From assembly GCF_001880325.1 (NCBI RefSeq), contig NZ_CP016312.1:1860001-1924000 (forward strand): a DNA stretch of 64,000 nt. The letters are read 5' to 3'. Source of the DNA: Thermus brockianus. GTDB lineage: Bacteria; Deinococcota; Deinococci; Deinococcales; Thermaceae. How positions within the stretch are numbered: position 1 is the first letter of the stretch; every line of letters begins with the position of its first letter. A model generated the notes under the pieces. It worked only from the letters and a program-made list of their open reading frames with translations, was not told where the DNA came from and ran no database searches. Made by a program: the position numbers and the translations under genes. Positions 25,420 to 34,320 of the stretch are shown piece after piece.

Positions 25420-28400
25420 TTACACCGGCAGCAGGTTCACCTTGGTTTCGTAGAAGACCACGCTACCGCCCACCACGTCCGTCAGGGCGGTGTCCTTTAG
25501 GTACGGGTCCAGGCGCATGGCGGCGTTGGCGTGCACCCCCGTGGCCCGCCTGGGGTCGCCCTTCACCACCTGGCCGTTGATGACCAGGTCGCTTGCCCCA
25601 TAGGCCCAGTGGCCCCAGCCCAAGGGGAAGGCCACGCACCCTGGCCTCAGGCCCTGCACCACCTTCACCCGGCCCACCATGGGCTTCTTGCCAAAGGGCC
25701 CCAGGTCCCACTCGCCTTTGGGGTTGGTGGCGGAGACCACCTTGACCATCTGCCCGTCCTTCAGCCCAAGCCGCTCGGCGTCCGGGGCGCTCACCAGGAT
25801 CTCGTTTTCCGGCTTCACCGCCAAGAGCCAGTAGTTGCTGATGGTGCGGCTCTTGGTCTGCAGGATGCTCCGGTGGGTCAGGAGGGTTAAGCCGTAGCCG
25901 GGGTCCCGGAGTTGCCGCCCCAGAACGTCCTGGTAGGGCGGGAAGTAGGTGGGAAGGGGCCAGTAGGGCTTCCCGGTCATGGGGTGGAGGGAGAGGGCCT
26001 GCTTTTCCAGGAAGAGGTTGACCTGCCGGCCATACCGGTTTGCCACCAGGTCGTTGGCGGCGTAAGCCTTGGGGAACTCCTGGAACCGCCCACCCCGGTT
26101 GAGGAGGTAGACGGTACGGCGGAAAAGCCCTTCGTCGCCGATGGCCTCACGCCAGCGCTTCTCGTCAAAGACCGAGGGAGGAAGGTGGCGGCGGGCTTGG
26201 CGGAAGACGGTGAGCTCCCTCTCGTCCGCCTCGGGCAGGGCCTCGGAGCCGTCGGCCTTCTCCCCGAAGGCCAGGTTGGCCGCAAGCTTCAGGTAGAAGT
26301 GGTCGGGGTGGCTGAAGGGCATCCCGTTAGCGAAGCCTTTGGCCCCACAACCAGGCAGGCCCAGGTGCTCACCCAGGGCGAGGAGGAAGCTTTCCAGGGA
26401 GATGGGCATCTTTTGCCCGAAGACCTCCACCTCCTCGGGGATGGGTGGGATGGCGGGCTGCCGCACGGGCTGGACCTTCCAGATGATGGAGGGGTGGCTT
26501 CCGTGGAACTCCCAGCGCTCCAGGTAGGAGAGGTCGGGGATGATGTAGTCGGCGTAGAGGTAAGTGTCCCCCACCACGATGTCAAAGGCCACGATGAGGG
26601 GGATCTTGTCCGGGTCCAGCATGGCCTGGATCTGCTCGTGGCCGCCCGGCAGGGCGTAGGCGGGGGAGCCCATGTAGTGGAAGAGGATCTTGATGGGGTA
26701 AGGATACCCCTGGGCGGCGGAGGGGAGGATCTCCTGATAGACGTCGGAGGCATGGGGGTACCAGGGGCGCTTGGCGGGGAAGCCTTGGAAGAGGGTGGTG
26801 TCCTCGTACTTCACCTCGTGGCGGATAAGGGAGATGCCGAAGGGGTTTAGGGGCCTGGGGTGGAGCTTGCTGAGGACAAAGGGACCTCCCGCCTTGCCGC
26901 CGGTGATGTCGTAGGTGCTGGCCTGGACGAAGCCACCCTGGTGGTCCACGTTCCCCAAGAGGGCGTTCACGGTGAACCAGGCGAAGCAGTTGTAAAAGCC
27001 GTTGGTGTGCTGGCTGGCGCCCCGGTGTACGTCCACCACCGCCTTCTTGCCGTACTGGGCGAGCTTCTCCGCCAGGAAGCGGATGTCCTCCTCGCTTACC
27101 CCGGCCAAGGCGGCCCAGGTCTTCACCTGGTGGCGGAAGGCTTCCTCCTTGATGAGCGTGAGGGCGCTCTTCACAGGGGTGCCCTGGAAGACGGTATCCA
27201 CGAAGAGGTCGCCGAAAACCGCCTGGTTTTCGTCGTTGGGGTTGAAGGCCACGGGCTTGCCCTGGGCTAGGACCACAGGGGCGTCCAGTTCCACCTCCTT
27301 GTCCCCCACCTTGGCCTTGGGTTTGGGAAGGCCCAGGTCGCTTGCCCGCAGTAGCCGTTCCGGCTTGCCGTCTTTCAGCTTCACAAGCCAAGCGGCGTTG
27401 GTCCAGCTGGCCTCGCCGATGGCTTTGGCCGCCGCCTTGTTGGCGGCGGAGAGGAAGCGGCTGTCCACCTTGCCCCACTCCAGGAGGAGGCGGATGACCC
27501 CAAGGGCGATGGCGGCGTCGTGCCCCGGCTTGGGCGCGATCCAGCGGCTGGCTCCTTTCACTGCCTTTTGCGCCCGTGGGTCAACCACGGCGTATTCCAG
27601 CTCCCCACGGCTTGCCCGCTCCGTGATCCAGCCCACGCGGAGGGGTGGCCCGTAGTTGCCCTCAAAGACGTTGGCCCCCACGAAGACCACGAAGCGGGCT
27701 TTGGAAAGGTCTGCCTGCCAGTAGAACTTGGCCCCGCCCGACCAGGAGAGCTTGCCCGTGGCGTCAAAGGTGGGCTGCTCGCTCATGGCCTTGCCGGTGA
27801 AGTACATGGAGCCCTGGCAGACGGTGGTGTGGCCATGAAGGTTTACCGTGCCGAAGCTTTGCCCGAAGAACCAGCGGATAAACTCGGAGCGGCCCGCCTT
27901 GAGCCGGCCCCAGGCGAAGACCACTTGGTTGTTCTTGGGGCCCAGGTCGGGATGGTTGGGGTCAATGAGGGTGTGGAGGTAGTCCTTGAAGTCTTCCTTG
28001 AACTTGGCCACCAGGGCTTTCTTTTTCTCCCGGTCCTTCTCGGCCCAGATGGCCCTTACCGCCTGGGCCATGCGGTTCATGACCTCGGGGTCCCGCAGGG
28101 CCCAAAGCTCCTTAAGCCCGGGGTAGTGGCGCTCGTCCCCCAGGTGGGCGAAGAGCTTGCCCCCCTCCACGATCTCCTTCACCGCCTGGTGGAAGGGGAT
28201 TTCCTCCCACTTGCCGCTTCCCCTGGGGCCGGCCCGCTTGAGCACCCTGCGGATGCGGTAGGGATCGTAGGCGGTCTGAATACCCGCCTGGCCCTTGGGG
28301 CAAAGCGCCCCGTCCACCTGGGCCAACGTGTCCACGGGGGTGTTGAGGGGCAGGTGGGGGCGGAAGGTCCAGGGGGAGAGGGGGTTGCCGTCAATCTTGC

Positions 28401-28605
28401 TCGCCACGCCCTCGTAGAGCTTCACCTTGATGGGGCAGCCGGTGTTGCACTGGAGGCAAGAGGAGTAAATGGTGTTTTCGGGTAGCTGGATCTCGTAGGC
28501 CTCCATGCCTTGGGCGCTGGCCTCCTGCAGGCTAAAGGCCAAGGGGCCCAAGAGGGCACCTGCGCCAGAAAGCTTCAAGAGCTCACGCCGGGAAAGCTTT
28601 TCCAT
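25420..28605 (-). CDS. ttrA: Tetrathionate reductase-like molybdopterin subunit
   Basis: A 1061-residue DMSO-reductase-superfamily enzyme, exported by the Tat route (SRRELLKLSG at residues 6-15). The [4Fe-4S] ligands are C50, C53, C57 and C102; the likely Mo ligand is Cys263 in TTVCQGS. Size and layout resemble the TtrA/SrrA/ArrA group. The adjacent TtrB-like subunit and the divergent sensor genes favour tetrathionate or another sulfur oxyanion as substrate. The ATG at 28605 follows AGGAGG by five bases. Substrate is not proven. Confidence 0.82.
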   Translation of the reverse strand: MEKLSRRELLKLSGAGALLGPLAFSLQEASAQGMEAYEIQLPENTIYSSCLQCNTGCPIKVKLYEGVASKIDGNPLSPWTFRPHLPLNTPVDTLAQVDGALCPKGQAGIQTAYDPYRIRRVLKRAGPRGSGKWEEIPFHQAVKEIVEGGKLFAHLGDERHYPGLKELWALRDPEVMNRMAQAVRAIWAEKDREKKKALVAKFKEDFKDYLHTLIDPNHPDLGPKNNQVVFAWGRLKAGRSEFIRWFFGQSFGTVNLHGHTTVCQGSMYFTGKAMSEQPTFDATGKLSWSGGAKFYWQADLSKARFVVFVGANVFEGNYGPPLRVGWITERASRGELEYAVVDPRAQKAVKGASRWIAPKPGHDAAIALGVIRLLLEWGKVDSRFLSAANKAAAKAIGEASWTNAAWLVKLKDGKPERLLRASDLGLPKPKAKVGDKEVELDAPVVLAQGKPVAFNPNDENQAVFGDLFVDTVFQGTPVKSALTLIKEEAFRHQVKTWAALAGVSEEDIRFLAEKLAQYGKKAVVDVHRGASQHTNGFYNCFAWFTVNALLGNVDHQGGFVQASTYDITGGKAGGPFVLSKLHPRPLNPFGISLIRHEVKYEDTTLFQGFPAKRPWYPHASDVYQEILPSAAQGYPYPIKILFHYMGSPAYALPGGHEQIQAMLDPDKIPLIVAFDIVVGDTYLYADYIIPDLSYLERWEFHGSHPSIIWKVQPVRQPAIPPIPEEVEVFGQKMPISLESFLLALGEHLGLPGCGAKGFANGMPFSHPDHFYLKLAANLAFGEKADGSEALPEADERELTVFRQARRHLPPSVFDEKRWREAIGDEGLFRRTVYLLNRGGRFQEFPKAYAANDLVANRYGRQVNLFLEKQALSLHPMTGKPYWPLPTYFPPYQDVLGRQLRDPGYGLTLLTHRSILQTKSRTISNYWLLAVKPENEILVSAPDAERLGLKDGQMVKVVSATNPKGEWDLGPFGKKPMVGRVKVVQGLRPGCVAFPLGWGHWAYGASDLVINGQVVKGDPRRATGVHANAAMRLDPYLKDTALTDVVGGSVVFYETKVNLLPV

Positions 28606-28614
28606 AGGCACCTC

Positions 28615-29454
28615 CTACACCAAGTAGTAGACCCGGGGCTTGGTCCCCGCCTCTTCCTTGAGGCGCATGACGTTGGGTTTCTTCACCAGTTCGGCCACCA
28701 AGGACTGGGGGTCTTCCAGGTCCCCGAAGTACGTGGCCCGGCCGATGCAGGTCACCACGCACTGGGGCAAGAGCCCCCGCTCAATGCGGTGCAGGCAGAA
28801 GTGGCACTTGCGCACCTTGTCCATGGGACCCGCCTCGTCTTCCCGGTCCACCTTCTTGCCCCACTCGTAAACCGGTAGGGTTTCGTAGGGCATCTTCCCT
28901 TGGCCTGGGGTGTTTTCCGTCCAGAAGTAGCCGTCGTCCTTGTGGCGGGAGTTGTAGGGGCAAGCGGGCACGCACTTTTCGCAACCCACGCAGAGCTCGT
29001 AATCAATCTCTACGATGCCGTCCTTGCGCTTCCAGGTGGCGTCGTAGGGGCAGGCGGGGACACAAGGGGGCTCGTCGCACTGCATGCAGGGCCGGGGGAC
29101 GAAGCGGTACGTGACGTGGGGGTACGTGCCCACCTCCTCCTCGCTCACCGGGCGGTAGACCACGCCCGGGGGGAGGCGGTTTTCCGCCATGCAACTGACG
29201 GTGCAGGCGTGGCAACCCACGCACTTCCGAAGGTCAATGACCATGCCCCACTTGCGGTTGGGATTCTTGAGCGCCCGCTCCAGGTCCTTTTGCATGCGCA
29301 GGAGGACATCCTCCTCCGCCCCGCTTTCAGACGGAGCCGCCATGGGCACGCCTTGGGCCAAGCCCGGGGCCACCACGGAGGCGAAGATGGCGCTCGCCAT
29401 CTTGGCGAGAAAGCGCCGGCGGTCCTCCGCACCGGTGAGGGGTTCTTTTTCCAT
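28615..29454 (-). CDS. ttrB: Tetrathionate reductase-like [4Fe-4S] electron-transfer subunit
   Basis: A 279-residue ferredoxin-like subunit with cysteine groups for four [4Fe-4S] clusters: [35 protein letters not shown] and CHFC...CVVTC. A Tat-like RRRFLAKM lies near the N-terminus, consistent with export as a complex with the catalytic subunit. It is the first gene of the operon; the ATG at 29454 is placed by AGGAGG eight bases upstream. Confidence 0.9.
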   Translation of the reverse strand: MEKEPLTGAEDRRRFLAKMASAIFASVVAPGLAQGVPMAAPSESGAEEDVLLRMQKDLERALKNPNRKWGMVIDLRKCVGCHACTVSCMAENRLPPGVVYRPVSEEEVGTYPHVTYRFVPRPCMQCDEPPCVPACPYDATWKRKDGIVEIDYELCVGCEKCVPACPYNSRHKDDGYFWTENTPGQGKMPYETLPVYEWGKKVDREDEAGPMDKVRKCHFCLHRIERGLLPQCVVTCIGRATYFGDLEDPQSLVAELVKKPNVMRLKEEAGTKPRVYYLV

Positions 29455-29491
29455 CTGCCCCACCTCCTTTCCCTTCCCAAACTAGGGCCCT

Positions 29492-29553
29492 GGTAGGGCG
29501 GCCGGTAGCGGTAGGGTGGCGGACGGCCCTGTCGGAAAACCTCCCGACAGGGC
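29492..29553. promoter_or_regulatory. Control region between the reductase operon and its sensor genes
   Basis: The divergent intergenic region holds an 11-base direct repeat, GGTAGGGCGGC (29492-29502) and GGTAGGGTGGC (29510-29520), spaced 18 bases apart. It also holds a 10-bp inverted repeat GCCCTGTCGG / CCGACAGGGC (29526-29535, 29544-29553). No gene ends here, so the inverted repeat is not a terminator. These are candidate binding sites for the adjacent response regulator. Confidence 0.5.
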
Positions 29554-29563
29554 CCGGGACATC

Positions 29564-29569
29564 TATACC
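29564..29569 (+). promoter_or_regulatory. -10 box of the sensor operon promoter
   Basis: TATACC, 26 bases before the ATG of the PhnD-like gene and 10 bases after the inverted repeat. The -35 is unclear. Confidence 0.4.
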
Positions 29570-29595
29570 CCTCGGCGCCACCTATCCTGGGGTAG

Positions 29596-30429
29596 ATGCG
29601 AAAGCTCCTGGCCCTTCTTCTCCTTGCCGCCTGCGCCAGGCCGCCCGAGGTGCACCTAGGCCCCCCGTATGCCAAGGAAGCGGAGGAGGGCGGGGTGCGC
29701 ATCGTGGTGGCGGGGATGCGTTCTCCCGAGGAGGCAGAGCCTTACCGGGAGTTTTTAGGGGGCTTAGAGGAGCTTCTGGGGGAAAAGGTGGAGGTGTTTG
29801 GGCGCCGCACCTACCGGGAGGTCCTGGAGGTGTTGCGCCAAGGGGAGGCGGAGCTTGGCTTCCTCTGCACCTTGGCGGCGGGGCTTGGGGTAGAGGAAGG
29901 GTTTGTGCAGGTCTTGCTGGCGGCGGACACGGTGGTGCCTTACCAGAGCCTTGTTGTGGTGCGGGAAGATGCGCCCTACCAAAGCCTGGCCGAGTTAAGA
30001 GGGCGCCCTTTCGCCTTTACCGACCCGCTTTCCAACACGGGGCATGCGTGGCCTAGGCTTCTTGCACGGGATTTGGGGGAGGATTTCTTTGCCCGGGCTT
30101 TTTTCACCTATGGCCACGACAGGGCCCTTTGGGCCGTACGGGAGAGGTTGGCGGAAGGGGCGGCGGTGGATAGGGTGGTCTATGCCACGTTGGGCATCCA
30201 GGGGCTCAGGGTCCTGGCCATGGGCCCCGCCGATCCCCCTCCGCCCGTGGTGGTGCCCAAGGACCTTCCGGAAAGGGAAAGGGAGCGGCTTATGAGGGCG
30301 CTCCTTGCCCTGGCAGCCAGGCCCGAAAGCACAAGGGTCCTAAGGGCCTTGGGTCTTAGGGGGTTCCGCAAGGCGGAGGACGCCCCTTACCGGTCGGTGT
30401 ACCGAAGGGCGCGGGAGGTGCTTCCGTGA
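29596..30429 (+). CDS. PhnD-like periplasmic binding lipoprotein
   Basis: A 277-residue lipoprotein (signal LLALLLLAACA, lipobox cysteine near residue 14) of the phosphate/phosphonate-binding PhnD superfamily. Landmarks are VVPYQSLVVVREDAPYQSL and FTDPLSNTGH. In TtrS-type kinases a PhnD-like domain is fused to the kinase and senses tetrathionate. Here it is a separate protein whose stop overlaps the kinase start, so it is probably the ligand-binding part of a three-component sensor. Confidence 0.82.
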   Translation: MRKLLALLLLAACARPPEVHLGPPYAKEAEEGGVRIVVAGMRSPEEAEPYREFLGGLEELLGEKVEVFGRRTYREVLEVLRQGEAELGFLCTLAAGLGVEEGFVQVLLAADTVVPYQSLVVVREDAPYQSLAELRGRPFAFTDPLSNTGHAWPRLLARDLGEDFFARAFFTYGHDRALWAVRERLAEGAAVDRVVYATLGIQGLRVLAMGPADPPPPVVVPKDLPERERERLMRALLALAARPESTRVLRALGLRGFRKAEDAPYRSVYRRAREVLP

Positions 30430-32113
30430 GGCTTGGGGCCCAGCTTCTCTTGACCGTGCTCTTGGCGGCCACGGCCACGGGGGGGGCCCTCATCCTGGGT
30501 GGCGGCGCCTTCCTCTACGCTGAGGGGGAACAGGCTTTGTGGCAGCAAACCCGCTCGGCGGCCCGGGACCTCGCCACCTTGCTTACGGACGACCTCCTTC
30601 TCCAGGACCGCTTGGCGGTGTGGGAGAAGCTTGGGGCGGCTAGGGAGCGCTATCCGGGCTTTGTGTACGCCTACGTCCTCTCCCCCAAGGGGGAGGTGTT
30701 GGCCCATACCTTTACCGAGGGGGTACCGGAGGCCCTCCTCGGCTTGGCAGGTGAGCGGACCTTGCGTCTTGGGGGCAGGTTGGTGTACCAGGGAGAGGCC
30801 CCGGTGTATGGGGGGGCGGCGGGGGTGGTGCGGCTAGGCCTGGCCCAGGACCCCTTAAGGGAGGAGCTGGCGCAGGTTCTGCGCACCGGGTTTTTTGGCT
30901 TGCTTTGGGCCGTGGGGCTTGGGGTAGGGCTCGGTTACCTCCTTCTGGAGCGGGTGCTGGAACCCCTCAAGGAGATGGCGGAGCGGGTTTCCCTCCTGGG
31001 CAAAGGGGGGAAGGTGGCCTTTCCTGAGCCCAAAAACGAGCTCGGCGCCCTGGGGCGTGCCCTCAACCGCATGGGGGAGGAGGTGGAAAGGCGGGAGCGG
31101 GAACTCACCCTCTTAAACCGCCTTTTGGCGGAAAGCCAAGCCCTAAGGCTGGATGAGCTGGCTGAGCGGGTGCTTTCCCTCTTGGTGCGGGAGCTTGGCT
31201 TTTCCTGCGGCGATTTCTGGGTGGAGGGGCGGGTGGTCCACTGCCGCGCCTGCCAAGCCTTGTGCCCCTTGGGGGGTGTGGAGGGGCTGGCGGAGGAAGC
31301 CTTGCGGGAGGGGCGGGTGGTGGTGGGCCAAGGGGGGTAGCGGTGCCCGTTCCCCCCAAGGCCGCTTTGGTCCTTTACGGGAAGCCCAAGGTGGATGAGG
31401 CTTGGCTTACGGGTTTCCTCACCGCCCTTTCGGGGCCCTTGGCCACCGCCTTGGAAAACGCAAGGCTCTACAGCCTTTTGGAGGAAAAGGAGAGGCAGCG
31501 GGCCGAGCTCTTAAAGGCCTGGCTTAGGGCCCAGGAGGAGGAAAGGGCGCGCATCGCCCGGGAACTCCACGATGAGGTGGGCCAGGCCCTCACCGGCTTG
31601 ATCCTGGGCCTCGAGGGCCTCCCGGGGGAAAGGGCCCTGGCGCTCAAGGAGTTGGCCCGCTTTACCCTGGCCGAGGTGCGGCGCCTGGCCTTAGACCTTA
31701 GGCCTTCCCTCTTGGACCACTTGGGGCTGGAGGCCGCTTTGGTGCGGTACGTGCGGGAATTTGCCGACCGCACGGGGATTGAGGTGGACCTTTCCTTCCA
31801 CCTCCGCCAGCCTTTGCCCAAGGAGCTGGAAACCGTGGTCTACCGGGTGGTGCAGGAGGCGCTGACCAACGTGGCCCGCCACTCGGGAAGCCCCCGGGCG
31901 GCGGTGGGGGTCTTGGAGGCGGAAGGGGAGGTACGGGTCTTCGTGGAGGACGAGGGCCGGGGGTTTGACCCTAGGGCGGTGGGCCCCGGGCACCAAGGCC
32001 TTTTGGGCATGCGGGAGCGGGTGGAGCTTTTGGGGGGGCGGTTTCTTTTGGAAAGCGCTCCTGGCGAGGGCACCCGGGTACAGATTAGGCTTCCTTTAGA
32101 GGTGGTGGCGTGA
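30426..32113 (+). CDS. Sensor histidine kinase, TtrS-like, frameshifted
   Basis: Two overlapping frames make one kinase of about 562 residues. Part 1 (from the GTG at 30426): transmembrane helices near 8-30 and 155-173, a HAMP segment, and a GAF-like region with Cys261, 273, 276 and 280. It stops at a TAG right after G6 (31332-31337). Part 2: HisKA_3 box RIARELHDEVGQALTG, then ATPase motifs EALTNVARHSGS and DEGRGF. One extra G, or a -1 slip on the G-run, joins them. The four cysteines could bind an Fe-S cluster. It overlaps the regulator gene by GTGA. Confidence 0.82.
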
Positions 32114-32739
32114 TCCGGGTGGTCTTGGTGGAGGACCATATCCTGGTGCGCTCGGGCATCCGCCATCTTCTGGAAGCCCGGGGGCCCATCCGGGTGGTGG
32201 GGGAGGCGGGGAGCGGCCGGGAGGCTTTGTCCCTCTTGGAGCGCCTCGAGGCCGACCTGGCCATCCTGGACGTTTCCCTTCCCGACTGCACCGGCATTGA
32301 CCTATGCCGGACCCTGAAGGCCCGCTTTCCGAATCTCCGCCTTCTCGCCCTTTCCATGCACGAAGACCCCGAGTACGTGCGGGGCTTTTTGCAGGCGGGG
32401 GGTGAGGGTTACGTGAGCAAGGCGGCGGTGGACCACGAGCTCGTGGACGCCGTTTTGGCGGTGGCCCGGGGAGAGCGGTACCTCAACCCGAGCCTGGCCA
32501 TGCGCCTGGCCATGGAGATGGTCCAGGGGGAGGTGCAGGAGGAAAGCCTTTCCCCTCGGGAGGAGGAGGTGTTGCGCCTCCTCGCCCAAGGCCTCTCCCA
32601 CAAGGAGGTGGCCGAGCGCTTGGCCATCTCGGAAAAGACCGTGGCCACCTATCGGGAACGGGGCATGGAGAAGCTTGGCCTGAAAACCCGGAGCGACCTC
32701 TTGCGCTACGCTGTGCGCCGGGGCTGGCTTTCGGGTTAA
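32110..32739 (+). CDS. NarL/FixJ-type response regulator, TtrR-like
   Basis: A 209-residue two-component regulator. The receiver domain has the acidic pair EDH (8-9) and phospho-acceptor Asp54 (AILDVSLPDC); a LuxR-type HTH follows (LSPREEEVLRLLAQGLSHKEVAERL). GTG start overlapping the kinase stop. It most likely activates the divergent reductase operon. Its end overlaps convergent ruvC by four bases. Confidence 0.9.
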   Translation: MIRVVLVEDHILVRSGIRHLLEARGPIRVVGEAGSGREALSLLERLEADLAILDVSLPDCTGIDLCRTLKARFPNLRLLALSMHEDPEYVRGFLQAGGEGYVSKAAVDHELVDAVLAVARGERYLNPSLAMRLAMEMVQGEVQEESLSPREEEVLRLLAQGLSHKEVAERLAISEKTVATYRERGMEKLGLKTRSDLLRYAVRRGWLSG

Positions 32740-33236
32740 AGGGGCTTGGCGGCCTTGAGCCGGGCGTAGAAGGCGTGGGTGAGGGCGATGGCCAGGGCGT
32801 CCGCCAAGTGGCTTGGGCTTGGGGTTTCTTTAAGGCCCAAAATCCCCCGCACCATGAGGGCCACCTCCTCCTTGGCGGCGTGGCCGTGTCCGGCCAGCGC
32901 CTGCTTCACCTGCATGGGCCCGTAGGCGTAGACCGGGACCCCTGCCTCAAAGGCGGCCACCAACACCGCCCCCAAGGCCCAGCCCACCTTGTAGGCCAAC
33001 TCGTTTTGCCGGTAAAAGAACTGCTCCTCCACCGCCAGGGCCTCGGGCCGGAAGCGGAGGAGGGCTTCCTGCACCCGGGCGTGGATCCGGCCCACCCGCA
33101 CCTCTGCTTTTTCCTTGTGGGAAGTCCTCACCACCTCCCCGTGGAGGAGATGGGCCTTCAAGGCCCCTTTACCCTCCACCGCCACCACCCCCAGGCCCAG
33201 GTGGGTGATCCCGGGGTCAATGCCCGCCACCACCAC
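32736..33236 (-). CDS. ruvC: Holliday junction resolvase RuvC
   Basis: A 166-residue endonuclease that cuts Holliday junctions. Catalytic acidic residues are visible in AGIDPGITHLG, AVEEQFFYRQN and HLADALAIA. It starts with the first of three GTG codons, one base after the ftsZ stop, giving the same length as T. thermophilus RuvC. It is the last gene of the division cluster transcript. Confidence 0.95.
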   Translation of the reverse strand: MVVAGIDPGITHLGLGVVAVEGKGALKAHLLHGEVVRTSHKEKAEVRVGRIHARVQEALLRFRPEALAVEEQFFYRQNELAYKVGWALGAVLVAAFEAGVPVYAYGPMQVKQALAGHGHAAKEEVALMVRGILGLKETPSPSHLADALAIALTHAFYARLKAAKPL

Positions 33237-33237
33237 G

Positions 33238-34293
33238 TCAGTTGCCCCGCTTAGGGGGGTAATCCCCGTCCCCGTAGCGGATGAAGGCGGGGATGTCAAA
33301 GTTATAGGGGTCGGCGTGGGTGGGGAAGTCCACGGGGCGGAGGGGCTTGGGCACCACGCTGCTCTCCCCAAAGCCCGCAGCGATGAGGATGACCCTGAGT
33401 TCGTCCTGGGCGCGGTCGTCGTAGGTGACGCCGTAGAGGATGTCCACGTCCTCGTGGCCCGTGGCCTCGCGAATCCTCTCCACCACCTCCGCCGCCTCCA
33501 TAAGGGAAAGGTCCTCCGAGCCCACCACGTTGAGGAGGAGCCTCCGCGCCCCTTCCACGGAGCGCTCCAGCAGGGGGCTATGGGTGGCGGTCTTGGCCGC
33601 CTCCTCCACCCGGTTTTCCCCACGGCCGGCCCCAATCCCCATGAGGACCTGGCCAGCGCCCTCCAAAAGGGCCTTGACGTCGGCAAAGTCCACGTTGATG
33701 AGGCCGGGTAGGTTGATGACGTCGGTGATGCCTTTGACGCCGTGGTAAAGGACCCGGTCGGCGATGAGGAAGGCGTCCTTTAGGGTCATCTTCTTGTCCA
33801 CGGCGGAGAGGAGGCGGTCGTTCTGCACCACCACCATGGCGTCCACCCGTTCTTTAAGGCGCCGGATGCCCTCTTCCGCCGCCTTTTGCCGCTTGGGACC
33901 CTCAAAGCTAAAGGGCCGGGTGACCACGGCCACGGTAAGGGCGCCCAGGCGTTTGGCGATCTCGGCCACCACGGGGGCGCTTCCCGTGCCGGTGCCGCCC
34001 CCCATCCCGGCGGTGATGAAGACCAGGTCTGCCCCTTCCAAAGCCTCGGCGATGAGGTCCTCCGCCTCCTGGGCCGCCTTTTCCCCGATCTCGGGGTTGG
34101 CCCCCGCCCCCAGGCCCCGGGTGAGCTTCTCCCCAAGCTGGATGCGCACGTCCGCCAGGCTCTTGGCCAGGACCTGGGCGTCGGTGTTGGCAGCGATGAA
34201 CTCCACCCCCTGAAGCCCTGCCTCAATCATGCGGTTCACGGCGTTGTTCCCCGCCCCCCCGAGCCCGATTACCTTGATGATGGCTCCTTCCAT
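33238..34293 (-). CDS. ftsZ: Cell division protein FtsZ
   Basis: The tubulin-like GTPase that forms the Z ring. The 351-residue protein has the GTP-binding signature [17 protein letters not shown] and the N-terminal [15 protein letters not shown]. The T7 loop region reads [12 protein letters not shown] conserved-type C-terminal tail ([17 protein letters not shown]) for FtsA binding is present. It follows ftsA by 27 bases. Confidence 0.97.
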   Translation of the reverse strand: MEGAIIKVIGLGGAGNNAVNRMIEAGLQGVEFIAANTDAQVLAKSLADVRIQLGEKLTRGLGAGANPEIGEKAAQEAEDLIAEALEGADLVFITAGMGGGTGTGSAPVVAEIAKRLGALTVAVVTRPFSFEGPKRQKAAEEGIRRLKERVDAMVVVQNDRLLSAVDKKMTLKDAFLIADRVLYHGVKGITDVINLPGLINVDFADVKALLEGAGQVLMGIGAGRGENRVEEAAKTATHSPLLERSVEGARRLLLNVVGSEDLSLMEAAEVVERIREATGHEDVDILYGVTYDDRAQDELRVILIAAGFGESSVVPKPLRPVDFPTHADPYNFDIPAFIRYGDGDYPPKRGN

Positions 34294-34320
34294 TTCTGCC
34301 CCCTCTCCCTTTAATCGCCT

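Noticed and set aside
29526-29553. Terminator between divergent operons
   Set aside because: No gene ends here, so the inverted repeat is more likely regulatory.
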